Assembly: GCA_016786465.1 (NCBI GenBank)
Contig: JAEUWC010000010.1
Span: 44,717 to 108,716, forward strand
Direction of reading: 5' to 3'
Length of the DNA: 64,000 nt
Origin: Bdellovibrionales bacterium
Lineage (GTDB): Bacteria; Bdellovibrionota; UBA1018
The position numbers and the translations under genes are program-made. Of the stretch, positions 53,994-63,805 are shown one piece after another. The stretch's first letter is position 1. Every line of letters begins with the position of its first letter. The notes beneath the pieces were generated by a model that saw nothing but the letters and a program-made list of their open reading frames with translations, ran no database searches and had not been told where the DNA came from.

Positions 53994-54871
53994 GAAGGTA
54001 GCAAATCACATTTTTCGCAGATTTCCGCACGGAACTTCTTTTGGCAAAGCGACAGAATTCCCAATCGTGAAAGCGCAAAATCGTAGCGCACCGGATCGTC
54101 AGCATTTGCCTTCTTTAGGGCCTGGGTGACTTCCAAAGCGGCTGCCCAACCCAAAGACTTTCGCTCGGTCAGTCCGATGTACTGACTGATTCTTCCGGTA
54201 TGAGTATCCAAGGGGATCACCAGTTGATGTGAGTGGACGAATCGGCCCTGGGGAAAGGTCTTTTCAAGCCCGGACCCCGTACCCCAAAGCCCTAAATCCA
54301 ATTCGTCCTTACGCACCATCCACCGAAGCAGCATGCACCAGCGCTTGCAGCAGCTTCCGTCCTTGGGGGCGGTTAAAAAATAGCGAACCGAGCCCGTTGA
54401 CGCGCTTTGGGGCAAGCCTTGAACCCAGTCACCCATCAGTCCGTTTAATGCTGCTTCGATGTTCTGGGCCGATTCCGAATGGTGAGAAATCAGATGCGCC
54501 CCAACGGATCCCCACTTTTGCCAGCTTTGATGGATCAGCTGAAAAAGAAGGATCAAATCGTCGCCCGTATTGAAGCGATGAACCCAACCCCTCATTGCGT
54601 CTTGAACCCTGGATTCATTGACACGGCGCACGTAGTCCTGGGGTGACTGACTGACTTCGCTCATTCGACTCAGAGCATCTTGAACTGAAGCCCGTATCTG
54701 GCGCACGTTTCCATACGCCAAAAGTGCAGCCAGAATCGCGACCACTTCTTGATCCCACGGATCGGTGAATTGATGCACGAATTCCAGGGGGTCAGAAACC
54801 AGGTATTCGCGCCGGTGGTAGCGGCTGAACAACGGGTCCAGAAAGTTCTTCAGGGGGGGCGGATTCTTCAT
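53960..54871 (-). CDS. TIGR02757/DUF2400-family protein
   Basis: 303 residues. YFLTAPKDGSCCKRWCMLLR and WMVRKDELDLGLWG identify this uncharacterised family. IPLDTHTGRISQYIGL resembles the catalytic DTH region of HhH-GPD DNA glycosylases, and the C-terminus has four Cys spaced C-x8-C-x2-C-x5-C (LSLCQKKF, EICEKCDLLPSC), close to the C-x6-C-x2-C-x5-C iron-sulphur loop of endonuclease III. A nucleic-acid role is inference. First gene of the polysaccharide run by position but unlike it in content. Confidence 0.85.
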   Translation of the reverse strand: MKNPPPLKNFLDPLFSRYHRREYLVSDPLEFVHQFTDPWDQEVVAILAALLAYGNVRQIRASVQDALSRMSEVSQSPQDYVRRVNESRVQDAMRGWVHRFNTGDDLILLFQLIHQSWQKWGSVGAHLISHHSESAQNIEAALNGLMGDWVQGLPQSASTGSVRYFLTAPKDGSCCKRWCMLLRWMVRKDELDLGLWGTGSGLEKTFPQGRFVHSHQLVIPLDTHTGRISQYIGLTERKSLGWAAALEVTQALKKANADDPVRYDFALSRLGILSLCQKKFRAEICEKCDLLPSCRFARRSLKS

Positions 54872-54906
54872 TGTAAAAACCTAGAAGTCTGCGTAATCGA
54901 TGGTCA

Positions 54907-55533
54907 GTGCCCGCACAATCATTTATCGCAATTCTTGTGGCGACCCTGACGGTTGTTTCCACAACCCTTGCCCCGCGCCTGGCTTTTTGTGACCCAGAAC
55001 GAAAGCCGGCAGCCCCATTTTCTCCAGCGTTGGCCCGCGACCCACTTCAAAATCTTCCACGCCAACCCAGTGCACCGCCGATGATTACTCCGGTCAAAAA
55101 ACCCAACGTCATTCGTTGCACACGCAAGTACGTGTACCAGGGGCGGACACTGGATTGTGATTCAAACCTAGACCGTGATGGCGAAGGTTTGCGCCCGGTC
55201 TTGAACCAAGTTCCCGCTTCAATTGCCGAACTGGATTCGTACCAAAAGAAGCGAAAAGAAATCATGAAGCTTTCGTACGCCGGGGGTGTCGGACTTCTGG
55301 CCATCTTGGGCGGATCGCTTTCCAGTCGACTGACTTCAGATCCGAATTCAGCAAAAGATTTGCGTACGGCTGGAATCGCCAGCGGGGTTTTGATTTTAGG
55401 AGTGACCTTGATCACCGGTTACACGTCACTTCGCTCGACACAAAGTCACCTGAACGAAGCAGTGAAGAAGTACAACGACGCGAAGCCAGGCGATCCAATT
55501 GAATTGCAATTCAGCACGGGGGTAGATTTCTAA
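54907..55533 (+). CDS. exported hypothetical protein
   Basis: 208 residues, GTG start. N-terminal signal or anchor (about 5-27), a Pro-rich segment (35-70), a pair of Cys ([14 protein letters not shown]), and one or two hydrophobic segments ([15 protein letters not shown] near 120-140; [15 protein letters not shown] near 157-173). No family recognised. The stop shares one base with the carB ATG (TAATG), so expression is linked to carB, an unusual partner. Confidence 0.65.
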   Translation: MPAQSFIAILVATLTVVSTTLAPRLAFCDPERKPAAPFSPALARDPLQNLPRQPSAPPMITPVKKPNVIRCTRKYVYQGRTLDCDSNLDRDGEGLRPVLNQVPASIAELDSYQKKRKEIMKLSYAGGVGLLAILGGSLSSRLTSDPNSAKDLRTAGIASGVLILGVTLITGYTSLRSTQSHLNEAVKKYNDAKPGDPIELQFSTGVDF

Positions 55534-58500
55534 TGCCAAGAAGACAGGACATTCGGAAAATTTTGCTGATCGGAAGCGGACCGATCGTCATCGGACAAGC
55601 ATGTGAATTCGACTATTCGGGAACCCAGGCGCTGAAGGCGCTGAAGGAAGAAGGGTACCAGGTCGTTTTGGTCAATTCGAACCCAGCGACCATCATGACG
55701 GACCCCGAACTTTCGGACCGGGTTTACGTCGAACCCCTGACCCCTGAAGCTGTCGAACGCGTGATCGAAATCGAACGCCCGGATGCACTTCTTCCCACCA
55801 TGGGTGGGCAGACAGCGCTGAATCTGACCATGGAACTTCACCGCCGCGGTGTTTTGAAAAAGCACGGCGTGGAACTTTTGGGTGCGACGCCTGAAGCGAT
55901 TCACAAAGCAGAAGACCGCGAAACTTTCAAAAAGATCATGGATTCGATCGGTGTTGAAAGTGCCAAAAGCGAAGTTGCGCGCAGTCTGGAAGACGGCAAA
56001 AAGATCATCGAAAAACTGGGGCTTCCTTTGATCCTTCGTCCTTCGTTCACCCTGGGTGGTGAAGGCGGCGGTATCGCATTCACGGCCGAAGATTTTTTGA
56101 CCAAACTGGAACGGGCGCTTTTCCTTTCGCCCACCAAGGACTGCCTGGTCGAAGAAAGCATGTTGGGTTGGAAGGAATTCGAACTAGAAGTCGTCCGCGA
56201 CAAACGCGACAACGTCATTATCGTTTGTTCAATTGAAAACTTCGACCCGATGGGCGTTCACACCGGCGATTCAATCACAGTTGCACCGGCACAGACCTTG
56301 ACGGACCGCGAATACCAAAACCTTCGCGATCAATCCGTTCGCATCATTCGCGCGATCGGCGTCGAAACGGGCGGAAGCAACATCCAGTTTTCCGTTCACC
56401 CAAAAACCGGTCGCGTGATCGTGATCGAAATGAATCCACGCGTGTCGCGTTCTTCGGCGCTGGCATCGAAGGCCACTGGATTCCCCATTGCTCGGGTCGC
56501 TGCGAAATTGGCCGTCGGCTATACATTGGACGAACTGACTAATGACATCACCGGATCGACACCATCCAGTTTCGAACCTTCGATCGATTATGTCGTGACG
56601 AAGATCCCACGCTTTGATTTCGAAAAATTCCGCCCAACTGAACCCGTGTTGGGAACGCAGATGAAGTCAGTCGGCGAAGTCATGGCCATGGGCCGGACGT
56701 TTGAAGAATCTTTCGGAAAAGCCTTGGTCGGTTTGGAAACCGATGGACCTTGGTTTGTTCCCTTGGTTCAACGCAAGAACCTTCCTGAACCACCCAAAGG
56801 ATCGAAGCCGACGTCGGATGGAATCCGCTGGGATCTGATCGAAAGGCCGACCCCGCATCGAATTTACGCCATCGGCGATGCGCTTCGCTTGGGCGCTACT
56901 GTTCAAAAGATCGCGGAAGTTTCCAAGATTGATCCTTGGTTTTTGGAACGCCTGTCGATGATGGTGGCTTGCGAAAAAGAATTGAAGTCCCAGCCGTGGC
57001 CCGTTTCGAAAGAAATTTTGAAAGAAGCCAAAGCTCGGGGCTGGACCGATCGCGGAATCGCAGGCCTTTTGGGGCTAACCGAAGAAAAAGTTCGGATCGA
57101 TCGAACGGCCATGGGCATTCACGGTTACTTTCAGTCGGTCGACACCTGCGCAGCTGAATTTGAAGCTCGCACACCGTACTTGTACAGCACCTATAATGGA
57201 TCGGACGAATCCAGGATTTCAAACCGCGCGAAAGTCATGATCTTGGGCGGCGGCCCCAACCGAATCGGACAAGGGATCGAATTCGATTACTGCTGCGTGC
57301 ACGCTTCAATGGCGCTACGGGCTTCGGGAATTGAAACGATCATGGTCAATTCAAACCCCGAAACGGTTTCAACCGACTTTGATATTTCCGACAAGCTTTA
57401 CTTCGAACCCCTGACCCCGGAACACGTGTTGAACATCGCCCGGATTGAAAAACCTTTGGGTGTTATCGTGCAATTCGGTGGACAAACCCCGCTGAAAATT
57501 GCCAAGGCGATTGAAAAGGGCGGTTTGAAGATCTTGGGCACTTCGACCGAAAGCATCGACATCGCCGAGAACCGCCAACGCTGCGAAGAAATGGTTCGAG
57601 AACTGGCGCCGCTGGGATTGGAACAACCGCCTGCGGCCATCGCGTTTACCCGCGAAGAAGCCATCGAACGCGCGAACAAGCTGGGATACCCCGTACTGGT
57701 TCGTCCGTCTTATGTTCTGGGCGGAAAAGGAATGCGCATCGTTCACAGTGTGAACGATCTGATGAAATACATCGACGAAGCCATTTTGGTCAGCGACAAG
57801 GAACCGGTTTTGATCGACCGATTCTTGGACCGCGCTACCGAAGTCGATGTCGATGCCATCAGCGACGGACGCGAATGCTACATCGCCGGGATGATGGAAC
57901 ACATCGAAGAAGCCGGAATTCACAGCGGCGACAGCGCGTGCTGCATGCCTGTGACGACGCTTCCTGTAAACGTTTGCGATCGAATCCGCACGTACACCCG
58001 CGAATTGGCCAAGCGCCTAAAGGTCGTCGGGCTAATGAATGCCCAGTTTGCCATTCAAGGGGATCGGATCTTTTTGTTGGAAGTGAATCCGCGCGCTTCG
58101 CGCACCATTCCCTTTATCAGCAAAGCCGTGGGTCGACCGCTTGCGAAACTTGCCGTTCAAGTCATGCTGGGCAAATCGCTTCATGACCTGGGAATTCGCG
58201 ACGACTTCGATGCCGGCCTGAAAACGTTCAACGTCAAGGCGCCGGTTTTCCCATTTCACAAGTTCCCGAACGTCGACACGCTTTTGGGACCTGAAATGAA
58301 ATCCACGGGCGAAGTCATGGGCCGCGGGGTCACTTTTGCCGGCGCTTACGCAAAAGCGATCACCGCTGCTGGAATGCCGGTCCCTAAAGAAGGAAACGTC
58401 TTTTTGTCGGTTCGCGACGAAGACAAGGCCGAAGCACTTTGGATCGCACGCGGCCTTCGCGATTCGGGCTTCAAGCTGACGGCGACGGGTGGAACCGCAA

Positions 58501-58769
58501 AGTTCCTGAACAGCCATGACCTTTCGGTGACACCGATCAACAAGATGAATCAGGGTGGCTACACCTGCGTGGACGCGATTCGTGAAGGCAAGTTCTGCTT
58601 CGTGATCAATACAGCTTCGGACGAAGTCGCCGTTCGCGACAGTTTCTCGATTCGTCGCGCGGCTTTGGAAAAAAAGGTCCCGTATTCAACGGTCATGAGT
58701 TCAGCCCGAGCCATGGTCCTGGCCATCAAGGAATCCAAAAAAGGACCCCTTGAGCCCTTGCCCCTGTAA
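55533..58769 (+). CDS. carB: carbamoyl-phosphate synthase large subunit
   Basis: 1078 residues, full length. Two homologous halves each carry an ATP-grasp: the first with FTLGGEGGG and [19 protein letters not shown], the second with YVLGGKGMR and [19 protein letters not shown]. They make carboxyphosphate and carbamoyl phosphate. The last 140 residues form the allosteric MGS-like domain (ATGGTAKFL). It needs the glutaminase subunit carA, which is not in the window. Supplies arginine and pyrimidine synthesis. Confidence 0.97.
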   Translation: MPRRQDIRKILLIGSGPIVIGQACEFDYSGTQALKALKEEGYQVVLVNSNPATIMTDPELSDRVYVEPLTPEAVERVIEIERPDALLPTMGGQTALNLTMELHRRGVLKKHGVELLGATPEAIHKAEDRETFKKIMDSIGVESAKSEVARSLEDGKKIIEKLGLPLILRPSFTLGGEGGGIAFTAEDFLTKLERALFLSPTKDCLVEESMLGWKEFELEVVRDKRDNVIIVCSIENFDPMGVHTGDSITVAPAQTLTDREYQNLRDQSVRIIRAIGVETGGSNIQFSVHPKTGRVIVIEMNPRVSRSSALASKATGFPIARVAAKLAVGYTLDELTNDITGSTPSSFEPSIDYVVTKIPRFDFEKFRPTEPVLGTQMKSVGEVMAMGRTFEESFGKALVGLETDGPWFVPLVQRKNLPEPPKGSKPTSDGIRWDLIERPTPHRIYAIGDALRLGATVQKIAEVSKIDPWFLERLSMMVACEKELKSQPWPVSKEILKEAKARGWTDRGIAGLLGLTEEKVRIDRTAMGIHGYFQSVDTCAAEFEARTPYLYSTYNGSDESRISNRAKVMILGGGPNRIGQGIEFDYCCVHASMALRASGIETIMVNSNPETVSTDFDISDKLYFEPLTPEHVLNIARIEKPLGVIVQFGGQTPLKIAKAIEKGGLKILGTSTESIDIAENRQRCEEMVRELAPLGLEQPPAAIAFTREEAIERANKLGYPVLVRPSYVLGGKGMRIVHSVNDLMKYIDEAILVSDKEPVLIDRFLDRATEVDVDAISDGRECYIAGMMEHIEEAGIHSGDSACCMPVTTLPVNVCDRIRTYTRELAKRLKVVGLMNAQFAIQGDRIFLLEVNPRASRTIPFISKAVGRPLAKLAVQVMLGKSLHDLGIRDDFDAGLKTFNVKAPVFPFHKFPNVDTLLGPEMKSTGEVMGRGVTFAGAYAKAITAAGMPVPKEGNVFLSVRDEDKAEALWIARGLRDSGFKLTATGGTAKFLNSHDLSVTPINKMNQGGYTCVDAIREGKFCFVINTASDEVAVRDSFSIRRAALEKKVPYSTVMSSARAMVLAIKESKKGPLEPLPL

Positions 58770-58784
58770 GGGCAAACTGAATTC

Positions 58785-59081
58785 ATGGCAACCAATGGCG
58801 GAAACTGCTGGAACTGTGGAACCGTTCTGACGGCCTTTGATTATGGACGTGGGGATGTCTGCCGCAAGTGCGGTCGCGCGACTCGTACTTGCAAGGGATG
58901 CGTTCACTTTGATCCAACCGCCCATAACAGCTGCCGCGAAACCATGGCCGATCGAGTCGTCGACAAGGAAGTCGCAAATTTTTGCGATTACTTCAAGCCG
59001 GGAACTCCTAGCGGTACGGGTGCTCAGTCTCGCGATGCCATGAAGGCCGCGGCGGAAGCCCTATTCAAGAAGAAATCTTAG
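58785..59081 (+). CDS. small Cys-rich putative zinc-ribbon protein
   Basis: 98 residues. Three CxxC pairs (CWNC, CRKC, CKGC) and two single Cys (HNSCRE, NFCDYF), with a His in VHFDP, could bind two metal ions. The last 30 residues are charged. No signal peptide. It starts 15 bases after carB. Zinc binding is inferred from spacing; partner or target unknown. Confidence 0.8.
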   Translation: MATNGGNCWNCGTVLTAFDYGRGDVCRKCGRATRTCKGCVHFDPTAHNSCRETMADRVVDKEVANFCDYFKPGTPSGTGAQSRDAMKAAAEALFKKKS

Positions 59082-59083
59082 AC

Positions 59084-59674
59084 GTGAAGATCCTGATTTG
59101 GTTTTTTTCGTTCCAAACGTCTTTGGCCCTGGCCGGCGAAGCTCCGGGGGTCAGCGACCTTTCTCAGAAAGGATCCAAGGAATTTGGGTGCGAGGAATCC
59201 TTGCGGCTTCCGGAATGGCTTTCGAGTTCCAATGAATTCGTTTTCAAAACGGGAAAGTGGCACATCGAACGCCCAGCAACAGAAACTTCGCCCGTTCGCG
59301 GAACTTGTCTTTGGGTTTTTACGATCAGACCCCCAGCCGGAAAGCAGATGATGATTCATCAGCAGTCGGTCTTTGCGAACGTAAATCTGGTGGCCGATAG
59401 TTCGGCTCATTTTCGCATGGAGACTTTTTCGCCTGGAAGTAGCGGCTCGAAAATGGACGAACCCCTGAAGGCCCCGTCTGGGGTCCTCAAGGGTGAAAGG
59501 CTACTGAAGGGACCGATGCGCCTGATCGTTCGATGTGGCGAAACCGCACAGATTCGAATCAATGCATCCGTCGTCTTAGACCCAAGACCGCTGTCAGGAA
59601 AAACCGAAATCGATGTGGTGCACGCGGTCCTAGGTTTTCAGATCGAAGACTGTCCTACTCGAAACGCCAGGTAG
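59084..59674 (+). CDS. secreted hypothetical protein
   Basis: 196 residues from a GTG, two bases after the preceding stop. Signal peptide MKILIWFFSFQTSLALAG. Mature protein has four Cys (FGCEESL, RGTCLWVF, VRCGET, EDCPTR), probably two disulfides, and a beta-rich pattern. No family recognised. Likely co-transcribed with the zinc-ribbon gene. The end overlaps a convergent small gene by 20 bases. Confidence 0.65.
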   Translation: MKILIWFFSFQTSLALAGEAPGVSDLSQKGSKEFGCEESLRLPEWLSSSNEFVFKTGKWHIERPATETSPVRGTCLWVFTIRPPAGKQMMIHQQSVFANVNLVADSSAHFRMETFSPGSSGSKMDEPLKAPSGVLKGERLLKGPMRLIVRCGETAQIRINASVVLDPRPLSGKTEIDVVHAVLGFQIEDCPTRNAR

Positions 59675-59882
59675 CTGGCATGTCGATCGTCGGACGAGCC
59701 GTGTCCGCCTGCGCTGCAGGCAAACGCGCCGTCGCGTTCATCCAGGTCTTTACGCCAAATAGGATCACCAGCGGCGAAAGGATCATTAGAAAAGCGATCG
59801 CAATACGGCCAATGGTACCGGTAAAAAACCCTGCGGTTCTTTTCCCTTTTTTTGCTACTTTCTTCTTTGTTTTCTTTTTCAT
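59655..59882 (-). CDS. small Lys-rich single-pass membrane protein
   Basis: 75 residues. N-terminus is strongly basic (KKKTKKKVAKKGKR), then one membrane helix (about 22-44, GRIAIAFLMILSPLVILFG), then a short periplasmic tail. GGAG lies seven to eight bases before the ATG. It follows the larger membrane protein on the same strand by 30 bases. The basic cytoplasmic end could touch nucleic acid or phospholipid head groups; inference. Confidence 0.6.
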   Translation of the reverse strand: MKKKTKKKVAKKGKRTAGFFTGTIGRIAIAFLMILSPLVILFGVKTWMNATARLPAAQADTARPTIDMPATWRFE

Positions 59883-59912
59883 GGTTTTTTCTCCAATCGG
59901 GTTAACTGCAAC

Positions 59913-61031
59913 TCACTTCACTTCGACAAAAACCCCGTCCAGTGCGGGACTTACTTTTTGAACCAATGGCTTCGGATCAGATCCGGCTTTCAACGTCACG
60001 ATGATCGACGTGCAAGACGGATCGATCGGATGATTCTTTGATGTTCCGACCACGATGCTGGTCACTTCTGCCAGTTCGCGAAGGTCGTCACCCCGACGCA
60101 AGATCACGCGTCGAGCCACACGGCGCGCGTGTTCGGGTTTGCTGCAAAGTCGCTTGGATACGACCCGCTTTTTGCGAAGAACGATCCCCACACGGGTTTC
60201 AAACCACTGGTGCACGCGCGTTCCTGCGATTGCGGACGAATCCGTGATCTTGGAAAAGAATCGGTAGATTTCGCGAAGCCTTTCACATTGCTTCAGCGCA
60301 GTTGGATTTCCTTCCAACGCTGAACCGCAAGCCGCGATCAGCGCCACACTGTTGACCACTTGAAGCGCAACCAGCACGGGTGCCGCGACCGAATCCGCCA
60401 AGACGGAAGAAAGGATGACGTAGTAGACGGCGACCCCTCCGGCGCCTAAAACCGCCGATTCAAAAACGCGTGATCCAATCGTGCCTTCAGCGTGGATATC
60501 GCTTTCTAGAAGTCTTTCGCCCTTCACCAAACCAAAGATGAACTTGGACAGGTAAACGACGGGAAACGAAACGGTCGAAGTCACCGCAGTTGTGAAATAG
60601 GCCAGATTGATCCCGGCCCAACCCAAGATGCGTCGACTTTTCTTCAGCGTCCTGGTGATCTTTCCGCGAAGCGTGCCCTTCACGGATTTAGACGCGGCAA
60701 CTGTTTTCAGTTCAGCCGCAAAGCCGGGAGCATCCTTTTCCACCTCGTCGGCTGTCTTCAGCAGAAAACCTTTGAGCTCTTCTTCACTGGCTGTTTCGAC
60801 GTGCTCAATCGCCTGTAAAAACCCCGCGTTGGTCTGGGCTTCCAGTTCCGCGACATAGTCTTCAGCCAAAACCCAATCGTTCCAGGCTTCGGCACGTTCA
60901 CGGAAGGCTTCGCTTTCGGACGCAGGCCCCCGGTGCAGATCCGGAAAGATCGAATCACCCGGAATCGCAAAGACCGTTGTGGTCATCACGCATAGCGTTA
61001 AAAAGCCGCCGATTTTTAACTTTTTCCTCAC
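59913..61031 (-). CDS. exported protein with central membrane segments, unknown
   Basis: 372 residues, GTG start. Signal sequence about 5-23 (LKIGGFLTLCVMTTTVFA), an acidic helical region (30-115), and two or three hydrophobic stretches (about 138-170, 190-250), then a basic Arg/Lys-rich C-terminal domain (VVSKRLCSKPEHARRVARRV). No family recognised. Followed on the same strand by the small Lys-rich protein. Membrane location is inferred. Confidence 0.65.
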   Translation of the reverse strand: MRKKLKIGGFLTLCVMTTTVFAIPGDSIFPDLHRGPASESEAFRERAEAWNDWVLAEDYVAELEAQTNAGFLQAIEHVETASEEELKGFLLKTADEVEKDAPGFAAELKTVAASKSVKGTLRGKITRTLKKSRRILGWAGINLAYFTTAVTSTVSFPVVYLSKFIFGLVKGERLLESDIHAEGTIGSRVFESAVLGAGGVAVYYVILSSVLADSVAAPVLVALQVVNSVALIAACGSALEGNPTALKQCERLREIYRFFSKITDSSAIAGTRVHQWFETRVGIVLRKKRVVSKRLCSKPEHARRVARRVILRRGDDLRELAEVTSIVVGTSKNHPIDPSCTSIIVTLKAGSDPKPLVQKVSPALDGVFVEVK

Positions 61032-61087
61032 CTGGTCTTGATCGGCAAAGGATTGATTTTACTGAAGGTCATTGCTACCCATGACCC

Positions 61088-61567
61088 ATGGCTGAAGAGA
61101 AAATCCCAATGACCGTTTTGGGCAAACGAATGCTCGACGAAGAACTGAAACGTTTGATGACCGTCGACCGCCCTGCTGTCATTAAGGCGATCGAAATCGC
61201 CCGGGGTCACGGCGATCTTTCCGAAAATGCGGATTATTCTGCTGCGAAAGAGCGTCAAGGTTTTATCGAAGGGCGAATTCAAGACATTAACGGAAAATTA
61301 GCTCGTGCCCAGATCATTGACCCCGCGACAATCAAGTCCGAAAAAGTCGTCTTCGGCGCTACCGTCGTTTTGTCCGAGCAAGATACGGGAAAGAAAATCA
61401 CCTACCAAATCGTCGGTGTCGATGAAGCCGACGTCAAGATTGGTAAAGTCGGAATCACTTCTCCAATCGCCCGCGCGCTGATCGGAAAATCCGAAGGAGA
61501 CGAAGTCGTTGTCCACGCTCCCAAAGGACAGATCCTCTACGACGTCATCGAAGTTCGGTACGTCTAA
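61088..61567 (+). CDS. greA: transcription elongation factor GreA
   Basis: 159 residues. N-terminal coiled coil with the acidic tip [12 protein letters not shown] (Asp43 and Glu46), which enters the polymerase channel to trigger cleavage of backtracked RNA, and the C-terminal FKBP-like domain ([21 protein letters not shown]). Full family length. Compare the C-terminal-only protein at 3233. The recG start lies 41 bases downstream. Confidence 0.96.
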   Translation: MAEEKIPMTVLGKRMLDEELKRLMTVDRPAVIKAIEIARGHGDLSENADYSAAKERQGFIEGRIQDINGKLARAQIIDPATIKSEKVVFGATVVLSEQDTGKKITYQIVGVDEADVKIGKVGITSPIARALIGKSEGDEVVVHAPKGQILYDVIEVRYV

Positions 61568-61607
61568 GTCCACCAGGCCCCCGCAGTCCGGGGACTTCGG
61601 TTCTGCC

Positions 61608-63791
61608 ATGGACACGCCCGTTCAGTTCGTAAAGGGCGTTGGGCCTAGACTGGGTGCTGTTCTTGCTTCACGCGAAATTCGAACCGTTCGCGAACTTCTG
61701 ACTTTTTTTCCACGTTCGTACGAAGATCGATCAACCCTAGTCACCGTTTCACAGCTGCAAGAAGGCGTCGCCGCAAGCGTCGCGCTGCAAGTCGTTTCTT
61801 CCCGACTGATCCCCATTCGAAAATTCGGTCGAACGCTTCTTCAAGTCCGTGCCGCCGATTCGACTGGATCCATCGGTCTGAAATGGTTTCACGTTCCTCG
61901 CGGAATGGAATCTAGGTTCAAGGTCGGAGCCCACTTCATTGCCACGGGAACGCCGAAAACTTTTCAAGGTGGATTTGAAATCAATCATCCCGAAATCAAT
62001 TGGGGAAAGTCAGCGGACGCATCCGGTCCGGCTGAAACGGCGGCGAACAGCGAAAACGTCGGACGAGTGGTCCCGGTTTACACCGAATTGGAAGGCGTAC
62101 CCACCCGCACTTTTCGAAAAATACTTTGGGAAGCGATTCAAAAGTACATCACGCAGGTGAACGAAGACCTGCCCGATGAACTTTTGAAAAAGCATGGTCT
62201 TCCCGCCTTAGGTAAGGCGATCCGATACATTCATTTTCCTGAAAGCAAAGACTTTCCGGAAACTTCAGCGGACTTTTCAATTGAAAACCTGATTCAGTTT
62301 CGCACGCCTGCCCATTCGCGTTTGGTTTACGAAGAATTTTTCAAGTTCGAGTACTTGGTGCTTCGGCAAAAGTTAAAAATGGAAAAGCAGGCCGCACCCA
62401 GGATTGGGCTTTCTGGCGGACGTGAAGCCGTTTCAGAACTGATCCGGGCCATGCCCTTTCGTTTGACCGGAGATCAGAAGAAAACCGTTGATGAAATTCT
62501 AGAAGACTTAGGTAAGCCCCACCCCATGAATCGTTTGGTTCAGGGCGATGTCGGAAGTGGAAAAACTGCAGTCGCACTTTTGACCGCGGGCTGCGCTATT
62601 GCCGAAGGCGGGCAAGTCGCGTTGATGGCGCCAACTGAAATTCTGGCCGAACAGCATTACCAAAATTGCTTAAAGCTTTTCGGATCAAAGATCCGCTGCG
62701 AACTTCTTTTGGGAAAATCTTCTGCTTCGGATCGCGCGGCCCTTTTGCCAAGGCTTGCCGCAGGCGAACCCCTGATTTTGATCGGAACCCATGCGCTTTT
62801 GGAAGATCCCGTGGTCTTTAAAAACCTGACCTTGGTCATGATCGACGAACAGCACCGATTTGGGGTTGAACAGCGCCGGACGCTTCGGAAAAAAGGCGCA
62901 AACCCTGACCCCAACAACCCTGGAAAATGGGTCCTGCCCCACATTTTGGTTCTGACGGCCACACCCATTCCACGCACGCTCGCCTTGACTGCATATGGCG
63001 ATCTTTCCGTTTCTTCGATTCAGGAAATGCCCCCGGGTCGTAGTCCGATCATCACAAAGGTCGTTCGCGGAGAAGCGCGAAAAGAAGCCCTTTTTAAGAT
63101 TAAGGAACAGCTTTCCCAGGGCCGCCAAGCCTACTTCATTTATCCACTGGTGAAAGAAAGCGAAGCGGAAGGCTTTACGGAATTGAAGGCGGCCACCGTC
63201 GAGGCTGAACGCCTTCAGAAAGAAATTTTTCCAGAATTCAAAGTCGGACTTCTTCACGGCCAGATGAAAGCGGACGAAAAGGCCAAGGTCATGGCCGATT
63301 TCAAATCGGGGAAATCCCAGATTCTGGTTTCCACCACGGTCGTTGAAGTCGGAGTCGACGTCCCCAACGCCACCATCATGGTCATCGAACATGCAGAACG
63401 CTTTGGCCTTTCGCAGCTTCACCAGCTTCGGGGCCGCGTGGGGCGCGGAACGCATCAGTCTTACTGCTTTTTGCTTGCGCCCCTTCGCGGCGGTGAGCTG
63501 ACCAATCAGCGTCTGGAAGTTCTAGAAGAAACGTCCGACGGGTTCAGAATCGCTGAAGCGGATCTTGAAATTCGTGGGCCCGGAGAATTTTTGGGAACTC
63601 GCCAAGCGGGTGGCTTGCCTTTTCGTTTGGCCAACCTAGTCCGTGACCGCGAATGGCTTCTGAAAGCACGCGACGATGCACAAGAACTTTTGATTCAAGA
63701 CCCCGACTTGACGTCCGCCAAGCACGCGCGGCTTCGAAGTTACTTCGAACGCGACGGCAAGACGCAGTTTGAAAGGCTTCGGACTTCTTAA
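61608..63791 (+). CDS. recG: ATP-dependent DNA helicase RecG
   Basis: 727 residues from the ATG at 61608; starts inside greA were rejected because FVKGVGPRLGAVLA is the normal beginning. Wedge/OB domain (about 60-150), Walker A GDVGSGKTAVALL, DExH box MIDEQHRFG, motif III TATPIPRTLALT, then VVEVGVDVPNATIMVIE and QLRGRVGRG of the second RecA-like domain. It rescues stalled forks and processes Holliday-like junctions. Confidence 0.95.
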   Translation: MDTPVQFVKGVGPRLGAVLASREIRTVRELLTFFPRSYEDRSTLVTVSQLQEGVAASVALQVVSSRLIPIRKFGRTLLQVRAADSTGSIGLKWFHVPRGMESRFKVGAHFIATGTPKTFQGGFEINHPEINWGKSADASGPAETAANSENVGRVVPVYTELEGVPTRTFRKILWEAIQKYITQVNEDLPDELLKKHGLPALGKAIRYIHFPESKDFPETSADFSIENLIQFRTPAHSRLVYEEFFKFEYLVLRQKLKMEKQAAPRIGLSGGREAVSELIRAMPFRLTGDQKKTVDEILEDLGKPHPMNRLVQGDVGSGKTAVALLTAGCAIAEGGQVALMAPTEILAEQHYQNCLKLFGSKIRCELLLGKSSASDRAALLPRLAAGEPLILIGTHALLEDPVVFKNLTLVMIDEQHRFGVEQRRTLRKKGANPDPNNPGKWVLPHILVLTATPIPRTLALTAYGDLSVSSIQEMPPGRSPIITKVVRGEARKEALFKIKEQLSQGRQAYFIYPLVKESEAEGFTELKAATVEAERLQKEIFPEFKVGLLHGQMKADEKAKVMADFKSGKSQILVSTTVVEVGVDVPNATIMVIEHAERFGLSQLHQLRGRVGRGTHQSYCFLLAPLRGGELTNQRLEVLEETSDGFRIAEADLEIRGPGEFLGTRQAGGLPFRLANLVRDREWLLKARDDAQELLIQDPDLTSAKHARLRSYFERDGKTQFERLRTS

Positions 63792-63805
63792 ATCGGTACC
63801 TGGTC

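Noticed and set aside
61509..61607. N-terminal extension of recG overlapping greA
   Set aside because: The extension is Ser/Thr-rich and has no similarity to RecG; the ATG at 61608 begins at the normal family N-terminus.
62685..63455. Minus-strand frame of 256 codons inside recG
   Set aside because: Phe/Arg/His-rich shadow of a helicase gene whose motifs are complete.
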